Of a stretch of DNA of 64,000 nt, positions 52,801-64,000 are shown piece by piece. The notes under the pieces were generated by a model, which made no database searches, had not been told where the DNA came from, and saw only the letters and a program-made list of their open reading frames with translations. Position numbers and translations under genes: made by a program. The DNA comes from Rotaria sp. Silwood1 (taxonomy: Eukaryota; Rotifera; Eurotatoria; Philodinida; Philodinidae), in NCBI GenBank assembly GCA_905250075.1, contig CAJNOP010000126.1, positions 1 to 64,000 on the forward strand, read 5' to 3'. Positions within the stretch are counted from its first letter, which is position 1; every line of letters begins with the position of its first letter.

Positions 52801-54404
52801 TTACATTTTTAAAGTGTTTAAATAAACAAAATAACAATGAATCGCATAAAATTAATCGACAGAAAAATGTCTAGTGTGAATAGTATTGAGGCTCTGTTTA
52901 TGTTGCTGAAATTTATCTATTTATTAATATTGCACAAATAATCTGCTGTACTAATAGATATAGTTTTCGTTGATTCATGGACATTCTGAATTCAAATTAC
53001 ATTATTATAATTCATTATATTTTTTATTTTTGTCTGTTTTTTTTTGGTCTATGAAAAGCGTACATGTCACAAGAAACACATTTGATTTCACATTAAATAT
53101 ACCTACATTCAATACACCGATTGCTCTGCATTAGATACAGATTAACAAGTTTAAATCAGATGAGATATAGAATGATCGAACAGTAGTACATTTGGTAGGA
53201 ACTGATATGTGCAAACATATTTTTTTACTCAGAACTTGTCTTTGTAATGAGTTCTTTTGAACGGAACTGAGCTATGTCAAAATTGTTTCATTGTTATCAA
53301 GAACTCCATTTTCAATGATCAGAATACCTTTGTTGTGTTGTTAGAAATGAAAATTTTTATAATAGATGACTTCGAAGAACTACATCTAGTCATCGATTCC
53401 TATCGGGAAGAAACAATATTTTTAACAGTTTCTCAAATCAGAACTACAAGTTGTCACACTCACAGAAATAAAAGATTTTGCATTACGCACTATTGAGTAT
53501 GACTTTGGTAAATAAAACAAATTGAATATGAGACGGTTGGATGATTAAATGTTCAAAGTAAAAACATCAAAAATCATAATCTTTTTTTCTGATCACATAT
53601 TCTTCTCTTTCATCATTACTATTGTTCTTTATGCATTTGTATGTTGTATGGATCAAAATTTTGAAAAAGTTTTTCGTCTCAAGTTTACAAGGTCTCCTAA
53701 CTTACAACATTTTCACTTTCGGCTATTTGATTTCAAGATTTAACGAGTTTATTATATGAAACTATAAAAACAGAAATTTACTCCTATGAATATATTGCTC
53801 GTTCGATGTAACACAAAAAAAAAACCACATTGTTTAACGACTATAATTTAAGGTCATATTTGATACGTTGATACAAACAAAACATTGCTCCATTTTTTTT
53901 TTGTAATAACATTATGCACATCATCGCATTTCAATACAGTTGTGCAGTTGAATATGAAGCCATATTAGAAAACAAATAACAATTCTATCTAAACTTCGTC
54001 TAAAAAAAATACAGTATTCTTAAAATAGAAAGAAACATGAAATTCGATTTCTGTTGTTGATCTTTTTTTTTTCGTTCTTTTCTTAAAAAGCCTTACAAAT
54101 CTAAGAAAAACTATTGACAAAGCATCGGCTTTTTATTGCATCTATTATATTAATACATCCCTCGGTCCTTTTTTTTTCAACTGTTTTATAAATAACAGTT
54201 GAGATACAATATCCAAAACAAGATCAAAAACAAACGAGAGTAGTATTGGCTAATCCCCCATCACAGATCGATCTCGAATTCGACCAATATCAAATGTAAA
54301 CATGTCCTTGTAATTGAGCTCGAGTGGAAAGTTTTGACCATGACAGGCTCTTGTTTTAATAGAGAAAAAGATTTTTTTCACAGTGAATGTTTTTCTTTTG
54401 CACA
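49864..54404. other. Intergenic, no supported gene (4.5 kb)
   Basis: Gap between the PARP gene and the Rh channel gene. A polyadenylation signal for PARP lies at 50,026. The rest is AT-rich DNA with T-runs; its open frames (around 51,865, 53,257 and 53,549) show no protein character or splice-compatible extension that I can recognise. Confidence 0.55.
50026..50031 (+). terminator. Polyadenylation signal of the PARP gene
   Basis: AATAAA lies 163 bases after the stop codon. It is the best-placed signal before the long gap, although the downstream element is not distinctive. Confidence 0.4.
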
Positions 54405-54412
54405 TATATAAG
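54405..54412 (+). promoter_or_regulatory. TATA box of the Rh channel gene
   Basis: TATATAAG lies 49 bases before the start codon at 54461, which is right for a short leader beginning near 54,435. It is the best-placed TATA box in the window. Confidence 0.6.
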
Positions 54413-54460
54413 AACGACTGCATTTTGAAACATATCTATTACTAGATTAAATACAGAAAA

Positions 54461-55868
54461 ATGGCCGATATTCGTCGATTTTTATTTCCATTAATATTAC
54501 TTATTTTTCAAATTATATTCACATTTTTACTTGGCTTTCATAGCGAGTATAAATATTACCCAGTTTCAAATGTTACTAATTTTGAAGAACCACCGCGTGG
54601 TCTTGTGGAGTTTTACTATGCTATGTACACCGATATTCATGTTATGATGTTCATTGGCTTTGGATTTTTAATGACATTTTTACGTCGATATTCATTTTCA
54701 GCTGTTGGATTTAATTTTATTTTATGTGCTTTTACATTAGAATGGGCTATAATTATACGTGGCTATTTATTCGATTGGAGTACTACGGATCAAAAATTTA
54801 TAGTTGATATACAAAGTTTAGCAACAGCAGATTTCGTATCAGCTAGTATACTTATATCAATGGGGGCTGTTTTAGGAAAAGTAAATGCTGTTCAATTAAT
54901 TTTAATGGCAGCTATTGAAGTACCTATACAAGTTGTTAATGAATGGATTGGTTTACATTTATTTTGTGCTATTGATCCTGGTGAATCCATGTATGTTCAT
55001 GTCTTTGGTAATTAGACTCTAAATCTACTTTTATACTTGATAAAAAAAAAAACAAACTTTGTATATGTATATTCTAGGTGCATATTTTGGTTTAGCTGTT
55101 TCATTTGTTTTATTTCGTTCCAATATTCTTGATAATCCACTAGAAAAATCACGTTATACATCAGATATATTTTCAATGATTGGTACAATATTTTTATTTT
55201 GTTTTTGGCCATCATTTAATGCTGGTACTACAAGTGGTTCTGATCGTCTTCATGCTGTTACGAATACATATGTATCAATATGTGCTTCAGTTATTGGTGC
55301 TTTTCTTATGTCATCTCTTCTTAAAAAAAATAAACTTGATATGGTTCATGTACAAAATTCTACATTAGCTGGTGGAGTTGCAGTTGGAACAGTATCGGGA
55401 TCAGATATTGGTCTTCATGGTGCCATGGTTATTGGTACACTTGCTGGTATGATATCAGTTTTAGGTTTTCATTTTCTTTTACCTCGATTACAACGTATAC
55501 GTTTTCATGATACATGTGGTGTAAATAATTTACATGGAATGCCAGGAATAATGGCTGGTATAGCAGGAATTATTGTTGCTTCGATTGGTACTCGTTCAGG
55601 TTATTTAAATCATTTAACAGATACATGTCGTAGTGGTGGAAAATCTCGAGATAATAGTACTCAATCTGCATATCAAGCAGCTGCACTTGGACTTACATTC
55701 GCTATGGCTATTGTTGGTGGACTTATAACAGGTATTATATTACGAATACCAATATTTGCTCAAACAGAGAAAGATTTTGATGATGAAGAAAACTGGCATG
55801 TACCTGAAAACGAGATTAAGAATGATGATGCTGCACGTGAAATAGTTATGGCACGAACAGCTTTATAA
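54461..55868 (+). CDS. Rh-family ammonium/ammonia channel (RhBG/RhCG type)
   Basis: Two exons, 54461-55007 and 55078-55868, give 445 residues (human RhCG has 479). It forms about 12 hydrophobic spans. Family blocks are clear: DIHVMMFIGFGFLMTFL, RRYSFSAVGFNF, NEWIG, HVFGAYFGL, NSTLAGGVAVG and HDTCGVNNLHGMPG. The two pore histidines of Amt/Rh proteins are kept: His180 in VHVFGAYFG and His335 in NLHGMPG. The first His of the usual GVHNLHG block is replaced by Asn. Rh channels move ammonia across the plasma membrane for nitrogen excretion and pH balance. The N-glycosylation sequon NVT (about residue 37, first extracellular loop) fits the glycoprotein group. The C-terminus is short and acidic. Confidence 0.95.
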
Positions 55869-55957
55869 AAAAAAACAAAAAGAACGAACTTTTCATAGAC
55901 TTTTATTGATTTTTATGCGTATTTTTGAGTGATAACATTTTTTTTTAAAAACATTTT

Positions 55958-55963
55958 AATAAA
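55958..55963 (+). terminator. Polyadenylation signal of the Rh channel gene
   Basis: AATAAA lies 90 bases after the stop codon, followed by a T-rich stretch ending near 55,985. Confidence 0.55.
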
Positions 55964-58102
55964 CTTTTCTCCTTTTATTTTTATATAGGCTAATATTTAT
56001 TTAATTATAAGCTTATTTTATAATCATGCGAAAAAAAAAAAAACTAAATTATAATTGTTTAAAAAGTAAAAATTTTACTATCAAGAAAGATGCATAAATT
56101 TAAATTGAAAATAATCCATGATCAACAATCATGATTAAACATGAAATAAATCTAATCCTTTTGTTAAACAATAAATCGATTGATGTATAAATATTTCTTC
56201 ATCTACAGTTCACTATTTTATAGATAGAGAGTATTAAACAATAAAATCAATAATCCTATGTAAACGATTAATAGGTCATCATGTCATCGTATGCTTTTCT
56301 TTTCAATCTCATGTAAGATAGTGTTTCTATATCATTGGTGAATAATAACCAAAACAAATGCGTTTATTCCAAGCTATACGTGATATTCTGTTTCTATCAT
56401 CAATTAACTATTTAATCAATCATTTTCCTATTGTAATACATTTTTTTTTCCTGTGCATGTTGATTCGACATAGTGCAAATAATGTATATCAATGTCTATT
56501 GATGACGTAACAATAGCTTTTAAGTATCAGATCTCATATGAAAAAAAATCTTTCCGACTTTTAGAATTGATTTTAACACATTATGACTTTAGTTTAGCAA
56601 AAAGGTCAAGATGTAGCCAGAGGTGTTTCTTATTTGTTAATTCTTTGCATAAAATATGATCTGTTTCTTTCTTTTTCTAAACTATGTTTTTTTTTTTTGT
56701 TTTATTGATAAAAATGTCACTTAATAGGAACAGTTATGCGGATATAACTTGATAGTACTTGAATTACATTTTTCTCTTTTTTTTTGTTTTTGGTCTCTCA
56801 ATTAATTGATGTACTCAAACATCACTTAAATAACCATAAAAAAAAAACGACAAGATCAACTTCAAATATCTAAATAAGTTGTCGCTATCATTTTTGTTCG
56901 TATGATCAGTGATAAAGAATGTTTGCAATCTTGTCCTTCATCTCTTCCATCTGTTCTTTGTTTCTCATAGATATACACAAATATGAGATCAGACAACAAG
57001 ACAATCCTAGTGGATTGAGTAATCCGGTACCTCATCGATTCTGTATATATATATATGTATATACTGATTATAACAATGAACTATAGAATAATAGTAAATG
57101 CACTTTGATCATGTCTTTGTTCGTCGGTTTTTTTTTGTCTGTGAGAAAAAAGAGAAATTTGAACTCATACTACCACCGCTGTTCCTTTCTCCTATTTCAA
57201 TTAATACTTTACTCTATCATTATTTCAACTGTATATGAACGTACATATAGAACATTTATAAGCAGCAGGTCATAGAATTGTTTGTCGCGTACAATTGTCG
57301 TTTTTCCGCTTGTATTCAGATTGAATATATTTTCACTCTGTTCTTTCTATTCTCGGCAGTGCACTTCCTTTCGTCGTCATTCTAATAAGCAAGAAACAAA
57401 AGAGAAAAAAAAAAAAATCAAATCTTCAAACAAGTTCTATTCTAATTGTATGTATATGCTTGAATTTAATCAGACTAGCAGGAGGGAGAGACACAGAAAG
57501 AGAACGAAAGTTATTCAAGTGTATACCTTGACTAAATCACCGACAACATTAAATATACAAATGCTTATGGATCATTAAACATAGGTGAATAATTCTTTTT
57601 TTTTCTTTTCTGACCTTTTTACTTGGTTCTTTTTTTTTTATAATCATCTGACAAAAATGCTTATCTTTCTGTTGTTCAATATTATTTCACAATTAATTTT
57701 GGGTGTAGAATAAGAAAACAAAAGAATTTCTGTCCTTGAGTAATCTCATTGTGTAGATAGACTATAATGAAATAAACACGACGAAAGCCAAGGGATTTAT
57801 ACATCTATATATATATATACATAAGTGTGCGTGAATGAACGCTGTTTAATGTTCCAGTAAGATGATTTTTTTTCAATTTGTCCAAGGTTCATAATTTCCT
57901 TTCCTCACAATCGCTTTCGTACAATTCTCTATAAGTAAAGATGATAATCAGTCATGCTTTTTTTTTTTATTCTTTATTTCTCTCTTCCTTAGTCCTATGC
58001 ACGCATGCACCGCATCAAAAGTGAACACACTCACATACACGCTCAACTATAATTATGTCTATGTTCTCATTCTATGGACAAAACAGAGAAAAAAAAACGA
58101 TA

Positions 58103-58153
58103 GACAGAGAGAAAAGAAGAAGAGAAAAAGAGAGAGAGAGATGGGAAAAAAAG
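58103..58153 (+). repeat. GA-rich purine tract upstream of the Ig-domain gene
   Basis: An almost pure purine run of AGA and GA units about 145-190 bases before the start codon at 58296. Such tracts can bind GAGA-type factors or form triplex DNA; here it may simply be a microsatellite. Confidence 0.4.
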
Positions 58154-58295
58154 TCATTTGAATAATGAACGAGTGATGCTGCTGGCATTACTATAACTTT
58201 CTTTTGAGATTATTATTCACTGTTTTCTTTTTCTTTTGACTAGATATACAATGAAAAAACGACGTGATTAAAACAAAAAAAACAAAATACTTCAT

Positions 58296-60856
58296 ATGAT
58301 TTCAATTTTTATTATTAGTTTTGGTTTATTATTATCTTCATCAATAATATTATCAGATGATTATTTGGAAAATATATCTGTTAATACAGGTGAAACAGCT
58401 ACATTTATATGTGATTTACCAGAAAAATATTCTAACAAAAAAGTATGTTCTCATGTTATTTATCATTCTTTTTTTCTCTTCTATCTACAATAAAATAAGC
58501 ATAATAAACATGATTACGTCGCGTATCCACACATGGGAAATATATATATAATATAAGATTAGGATGACATATATGACAGAATCGATGTATTCTAGGCGGA
58601 TTTCTATGGACCCACGGGACGTTTATTAATAACCAAAACTAACGAAGATATTGTTGCAAGTGGTGATCGAACACGATTTATACTTGAACATACGTATGTA
58701 TTAAATTGCTTATATATAGACAAGAAAAAGAAAAATTTGATATTTATATTTTTAATTCTTTAGATATGCATGGACTTGGTCTTTGATTTTATCTGATGTA
58801 TCAGATGATGATGCAGGAGAATACACGTGTCGTATTTCATCTTCATCTGATGATCAGACATTGACAATCATCAAACGATTTAATTTAACCGTTTTGAGTA
58901 AGCTCATATATATCTCACATACATCTGTGACTTGATTTGATCAAGAAAGGCGCTTCCGATTGTTATTTGATGAGATATAAACAATATCTTTTTAACACCT
59001 ATAAAATTTGTATAAAATCAAAAACATTCTTTTTTTTTGTTTTGTTTTTATCTCAATAATGACGAGACAGGTTTTATATAATAGAAGACTCCCTATAGCG
59101 TTCTCTCACACCTTTTCTTGTTAGGTTTCATTAATCGAACTATTAAACATCTATACATTTTGACTTTCTTTTTTTTTACTAAACGTAATAGTTACAATGT
59201 CTAGAATGAAGTGTTTTTAAAAGTGCTAGACATATTTAATTAGATATTTCTTTTTATTTTAGCACCACCAAAAATAATTGATATTATAATTGAATCAAAT
59301 AACAATGAAATACTTAAAGAAAATGAACAAATTATTTTAAAATGTTTAGCTCGAGGAATACCACAACCAAAAATTATTTGGCAACTACCAGGAAAATCGT
59401 TTCAATTAAATAAACGAAATGATGGCAGTAAGAAATTTCAAAAATTAAGCTTAAAAAAAACTAATAATTTTATTTTTTTCTCTCTTATATTTATTAGATA
59501 TAATTGCTTATGAAAATAAATTACTTATTAAAAATCTTTCACGTACAACACCAATTGATTATCAATGTATTGCTGATAATGGAATACCACCACGAGATAC
59601 ACGTACAAAACGTTTATTTCCATCGAGTAAATATCATTTTTATTTCTATTATGTAAAAAAAAAAGAAAATGTATATTTTATTATATGAATAAGAATACTC
59701 TTGAGTATTATGACTCAATTATCCAAATTAAGATAAAAAGAAAAGAAAACTTTCTTTCTTTTTCCATTTTCTTTAAACACAATGGGAGGTCGATGATAAT
59801 ATAATGATTAGTTTTAATGCGCTTATATACTGATTGATTGTGTGCATATGTGATAAGCGACAAGACAATCTCGAAAGTGGACACATGTCTTTTCTTTCTG
59901 TCATTATAATCATCTATACCTACTCATTATTTTTCTTTTTGTTTTAGTTTCACCTGAAATGACAATTCAATCATCAATAATATCATCTCATATAATACTT
60001 AATTGTACAATTATAGCTCGTCCATTAAATTCAGCTAAATGGAAACGAAATCGTTTTGAAATAAATACTATAAAACGTAAACAAATAAATGATTATACAG
60101 TTGAACTTATACTTTTATTAGATGTAAGTTAAAACAGATGTTAACAAGTGATTTCCAGCTGTGAAATAATATTATTCCATTTGTTTATATTTTATAAAAC
60201 ACACACACACACACACAAAAACTTTCTTCTTAATTTTTCTAGACAAATACAAATATATTTGGAATGTATGAATGTGAAGCTGAAAATCACTTTAAAGTTT
60301 CAAAAGCATATATAAATATTGATGGTAAAAAACAAAAACTTTTATTTTTAATAATGAAAAATTTTTTTTTCCTCTTCTATGTTTAGAAACAATTTTATTC
60401 AATAGAACAACAACTATATTACCAAAATATCACCGAGCATCATCATCATCATCATCATACGGTAGGTTTCATTACATCTGGCAAATGGAAAGAAGATTAG
60501 CTTTGTGAGACAGTCTAGAAAAAAAAAAGAAAACGAATGAATGGTAGTACTAAAAGTGTGTTTGTTAAGGGCGGCATCCTTACAAGTTGTTGTTGTTCAA
60601 GCATATACAATTAATCTCATGTTTGAGTGGACATGACGTGTTTAGAATAATATCTTGTTCTCTCATTTGCTTATACATCCTATGTCAATAGACATTCTAA
60701 TGATTTCATTATGTTATTTTTTGATTTTCTTTTTTTTTAGCACAAATTGAACTTCTACTTAATCAAACATCAATTTGTACATATAATTTTTATATTATTT
60801 TGTTTATTAATATTATTCTTGTTAATTATTCAAATGGATTTTATAATAAACGATGA
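58296..60856 (+). CDS. Secreted or membrane-anchored protein with three immunoglobulin domains (lachesin/IgLON-like)
   Basis: Nine exons, 58296-58442, 58596-58693, 58764-58897, 59263-59427, 59498-59626, 59948-60123, 60243-60324, 60387-60461 and 60741-60856, join in frame to 373 residues. A signal peptide (about 1-20) is followed by Ig1 (Cys in TFICDL, then DAGEYTCRI), Ig2 (Cys in ILKCLARG, Trp in KIIWQL, then DYQCIADNG) and Ig3 (Cys in ILNCTI, Trp in AKWKR, then GMYECEAEN). A Ser run follows and then a C-terminal hydrophobic stretch (YIILFINIILV), which could be a membrane or GPI anchor. The layout resembles lachesin, DPR and IgLON neural adhesion proteins; orthology is not certain. Ig1 has no clear core Trp, which is unusual. 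The start is the first ATG before the signal peptide. Confidence 0.85.
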
Positions 60857-63800
60857 AGACAAAAAAAAATCATTAATTAATGATTTTTTTTCTAGTCGTT
60901 TATTTTCGTTTTTTTTATATCTGTGATACATATTGAAAACTTTATGTATTTGTTGTCAGATGATTGATTTTTGTTTTTTTTTTGTTTGAAACAGTACTCG
61001 ATGAAATAAAAAAAAAAAAAGAAGTATGTGTGAAATAAATACATTTACCAAATTTACTTACGACTTGTCTGTCTATATTCAAGTTCACATCAGTTTTTAA
61101 CTACATGCTCATTAGTCGGTTGAAGGTAATGCTATTCATTAGCTTGAGGGCATATATGAATAAGAAAAAAAAAAAATTCGATGAGAGAGAGACACAATAA
61201 TTTGTCTTATTAATTTTATGCACTCAGTTGACGCCGACTATCCACCTGATGCATATGAAATAAGAGGACTCTTGTGAATTTTTTTGTTCTAATGTTGATT
61301 ATAATGAGGAATTCTTTTTTTCTTCTACTTCAATTTCAATAAAATATTTCAAAAAAAAATACGAAATCTACAATGACATCTTAATTGACTAGACGACATG
61401 AATATAGATTTAGCTTTAAATAAATGAATCAAATCTTTAGAAGAACAGTGTTGTAATATTTTTTCATTATATGTTTTATAAAAAAAAAGGAATAACAAAA
61501 AAAAAAATGTAAAATAATTAACATCTATTGTCAAGTGGACAATATTTTTAAGAGTGCCTATGTGAAAAGAAATGTAGTTATGTTAACTTTGATGTTTTTT
61601 TAAATTGTTATTGAATAGTTGAATTCATCATTTGAAAAGTTTGATTAGAAAAAAAAAAAAAAACTTATTGAAAATCAAAGTAAAATATTTTAGTAAGTTG
61701 AATCGGAAATGAGAAAAAATGTTAATGACTTGTTCGATAAATATGTATTCATTTGTTTTATCATAACACTATGAAGAAATCATAGACACATATATATAAA
61801 ATCTGATTCGAATTCGTATTCGATTAGTTTTTATGAAGTAATGAAAGTAAAGATAATGTTTATATAACTGCATGATGAAAGTAAATAGAATAGATAGTAG
61901 TATGACTGTTCAAGCTAATAAGTTAATGGATATTGTTTATTGAGTCAATTTTTATGTATTGAATTATCATTATATCAACTTTTGCTTTTTAAAGATATCT
62001 TTTTATACAAAATAGATCTTAGTAGCTAAGATAAGATTCTAAAATAAATTATCTTAGTTTGAATTGATTCTAATGTAAAAAAAATATTAAGTTGTAAGTT
62101 ATGTGTAAAAGTATTCAAAAAATAAACTTGAAGATCTGTGAAGAAATAGATTGTATCTTGTTTGATAAATATAAATTTTTACTCATAATAAATTGTATAT
62201 TAAATGGCTCATAGCATATACTTCTAGGTCATTTTATAGAAATCAAATTATGTTTTTTTTTTCGAAGAGTATAATAAGAATAAGTTAAACTTAAGGCTTT
62301 GTCAACTTCTTCACATGAGGTCTTAGTTATCGGGTCAAAGATAGAAGTTCAGTGAGTATCTTTTCATAGCAGTCAAAAATCATGAGCATGAGAATTATCT
62401 CTCATAATATTTTTAGCAATGAAGAAAAAGCGCTGAACGGTATCAACATCAAGTCATTGACAGTTCTAGAATATTCTAAAGTCTTCTTTGGCATTTAAGT
62501 GGCTGAAATACAACTTTCTATATTCTAAATAGTATACTACATGTTTTGTTTTTGTGAAAATAAACAGTCATATGATAGATGTCAAATATGTTGTCTAGTG
62601 AATTATTGCTTTGACACAAATGTCATATGATCTACAGAAAAGTATAAATTCATCGAGTTCTAATAAATGGAGATAATCAATATCAATGTTTCTGAGTTGA
62701 TCGAGATACGTAATAGTGCGTCAAGGTCTACTAGTAAATATAACGAATAGTTATAATACGTTTAGTTATTAGTTAAATCAATTGTGCATAAAATAATAAT
62801 AAATTATGAAGAATGAGATTAAAGAAACAATTTAAATAACACGCACTAGTTTGAAAAAAATTTTCTGATTCAAAGACGGAAATAAATAACACAAGATTTA
62901 TGTATTATTGTTGGAAAGCAACTATTGTCTGTTAGAGATTTTTCACTTTGTATTAGTATACTGAAGCTAAATAAAATGTATCAATTCTATATATTAGCCT
63001 GACAGAGGCTCTACTAATAAGTTTTTTTTTTTTTTATAAAATATCAATTAATTCTGTATGAAGGTTTTTATTGGCTAAGAAAATACATGCATTTTCTCAA
63101 TTGGATCTATATAATAATCAAAGTATTCTATTTCATTGAGTAGATTGCAAAAAAAAAAATAATCATCAATAAATGATTAATACTTTCATGACGAGATTTA
63201 CTTCAAAAACGAAATAAATGTATGTCGAACTAAGTGATTTTTATTTATTTTCTAATTTTAATTTGCTGGAAATGTTGTTTATTACATCTTTGTCAACTTT
63301 CTAGTTATTACTAGTGAAATTCACAAATGAAATAAAAATTCTTAACGTACGATAAGAGACATATACAAATCAGTTATGAATTATTTCAGAATCCTCATTG
63401 ATATGTGCGTGACCTGTTCTGAAGAGATTAGTAGTTACTATGGCGTAAATTTGAAGTTAATAGTTTTTTTTTATGGTTTGAAGAAAAAATATTTTGTACT
63501 TGTTTTTCCTAAAAAAAGAAACGATTAATAGCTTATTTAAAAAAAAAGCTTCTTTTTTTTTTTTTTACATAATCTTGTAACGATATTTTTAGTATAAAGT
63601 ACTGAAGCAAAAAAAAAACAAGGATGTTATTGATGTTGTCAGTATATCATCGTTCTGATTTCCGTTCAACGATTCCGTGTCAGTGATGTTTGTATGATTT
63701 CGTTTATTACTATTTCCTGTTTACAAGTGTTCTTAACATGGACGACTTTGCTTTCACGATTCCTATTCGATTTGAGAAATGTTGCTAGAAACTATGACAT

Positions 63801-64000
63801 GAAGACATTGCTTACAAACCTTCTCATTTGATTTCAATCGGATACAATATGCATATACTTCTCGACATTAGATTCAAACAAATTGAGCATAAACTTTTAG
63901 AGCTTTGCTGTTTTTTTATTTTTTTTTATTTAATCAATTATGGATGTTTTTCATGCTTGATATATTGTAAATATGATCGATGACTGATACTTATATAGGG
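60857..64000. other. Intergenic to window end, no gene seen (3.1 kb)
   Basis: AT-rich DNA with many homopolymer A and T runs. No open frame with protein character and no repeat pair recognised. The first part is the 3' flank of the Ig-domain gene. Confidence 0.5.
61005..61010 (+). terminator. Polyadenylation signal of the Ig-domain gene
   Basis: AATAAA lies 149 bases after the stop codon; a second copy follows about 25 bases later. Either could serve. Confidence 0.4.

Larger units (their letters stand above)
55869..58295. other. Intergenic, simple-sequence rich (2.4 kb)
   Basis: No supported gene. It starts with the 3' flank of the Rh gene. The last part, upstream of the immunoglobulin-domain gene, has poly-purine and poly-pyrimidine tracts, TA repeats (about 57,041-57,060 and 57,808-57,821) and a CA-rich stretch (about 58,020-58,040). 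Confidence 0.5.

Noticed and set aside
53257-53743. Two adjacent open frames of 64-79 codons
   Set aside because: No motif and no phase-compatible exon chain; probably chance in the long intergenic gap before the Rh gene.

Overview
This is an AT-rich stretch of an animal nuclear genome. The genes are spliced with GT-AG introns, most of them only 45-60 bases long, and the exons stand out by slightly higher GC and strong use of A/T-ending codons. A sarcomeric-type myosin heavy chain, an Rh ammonium channel, an immunoglobulin-domain surface protein and a PARP6/8-type enzyme together show a metazoan. The compact introns, short intergenic gaps around housekeeping genes and many short inverted-repeat elements would suit a rotifer (bdelloid-like) or another small-genome invertebrate. 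That placement is inference; no marker in the window settles it.

Layout. 0.3-10.7 kb (+): a complete muscle myosin heavy chain in 30 exons, 1,964 codons by my splicing, including a 7-nt microexon and a ~0.69 kb foldback element in one intron. 14.7-15.8 kb (+): a two-exon RBR-type E3 ubiquitin ligase. 20-25.6 kb (+): a long coronin with two candidate alternative first exons and a poly-Q/proline-rich linker before a C-terminal coiled coil. 25.8-27.0 kb (-): a trypsin-like protease with a hydrophobic tail, convergent with coronin. 31.7-40.2 kb (-): a same-strand run of four genes, namely a PC-esterase (PCED1/FAM113-like), a divergent two-RRM protein with a coiled-coil tail, CNEP1R1 (nuclear envelope phosphatase regulatory subunit) and EDF1/MBF1. 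40.7-49.9 kb (+): a PARP6/PARP8-type ADP-ribosyltransferase, head to head with EDF1 across 516 bp. 54.5-55.9 kb (+): an Rh-family ammonium channel with a clear TATA box. 58.3-60.9 kb (+): a secreted or membrane-anchored protein with three immunoglobulin domains. The large gaps (10.9-14.6, 15.8-19.9, 27-31.7, 49.9-54.4, 55.9-58.3 and 60.9-64 kb) show no gene that I can support.

The genes are unrelated in function: cytoskeleton (myosin, coronin), lipid and nuclear envelope (CNEP1R1), transcription coactivation (EDF1), ubiquitin and ADP-ribose signalling, transport and adhesion. There is no operon-like pathway and no sign of prokaryotic DNA.

The most unusual content lies in the non-coding DNA: at least six separate short non-autonomous or foldback elements, mostly inside introns. 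One, at 33.6-34.2 kb, is built from about 15 copies of a CGCCAA/TTGGCG motif arranged as palindromes between imperfect terminal inverted repeats. Another, at 48.3-49.0 kb, is flanked by TTAA on both sides and has a diverged relative at 16.9-17.5 kb.
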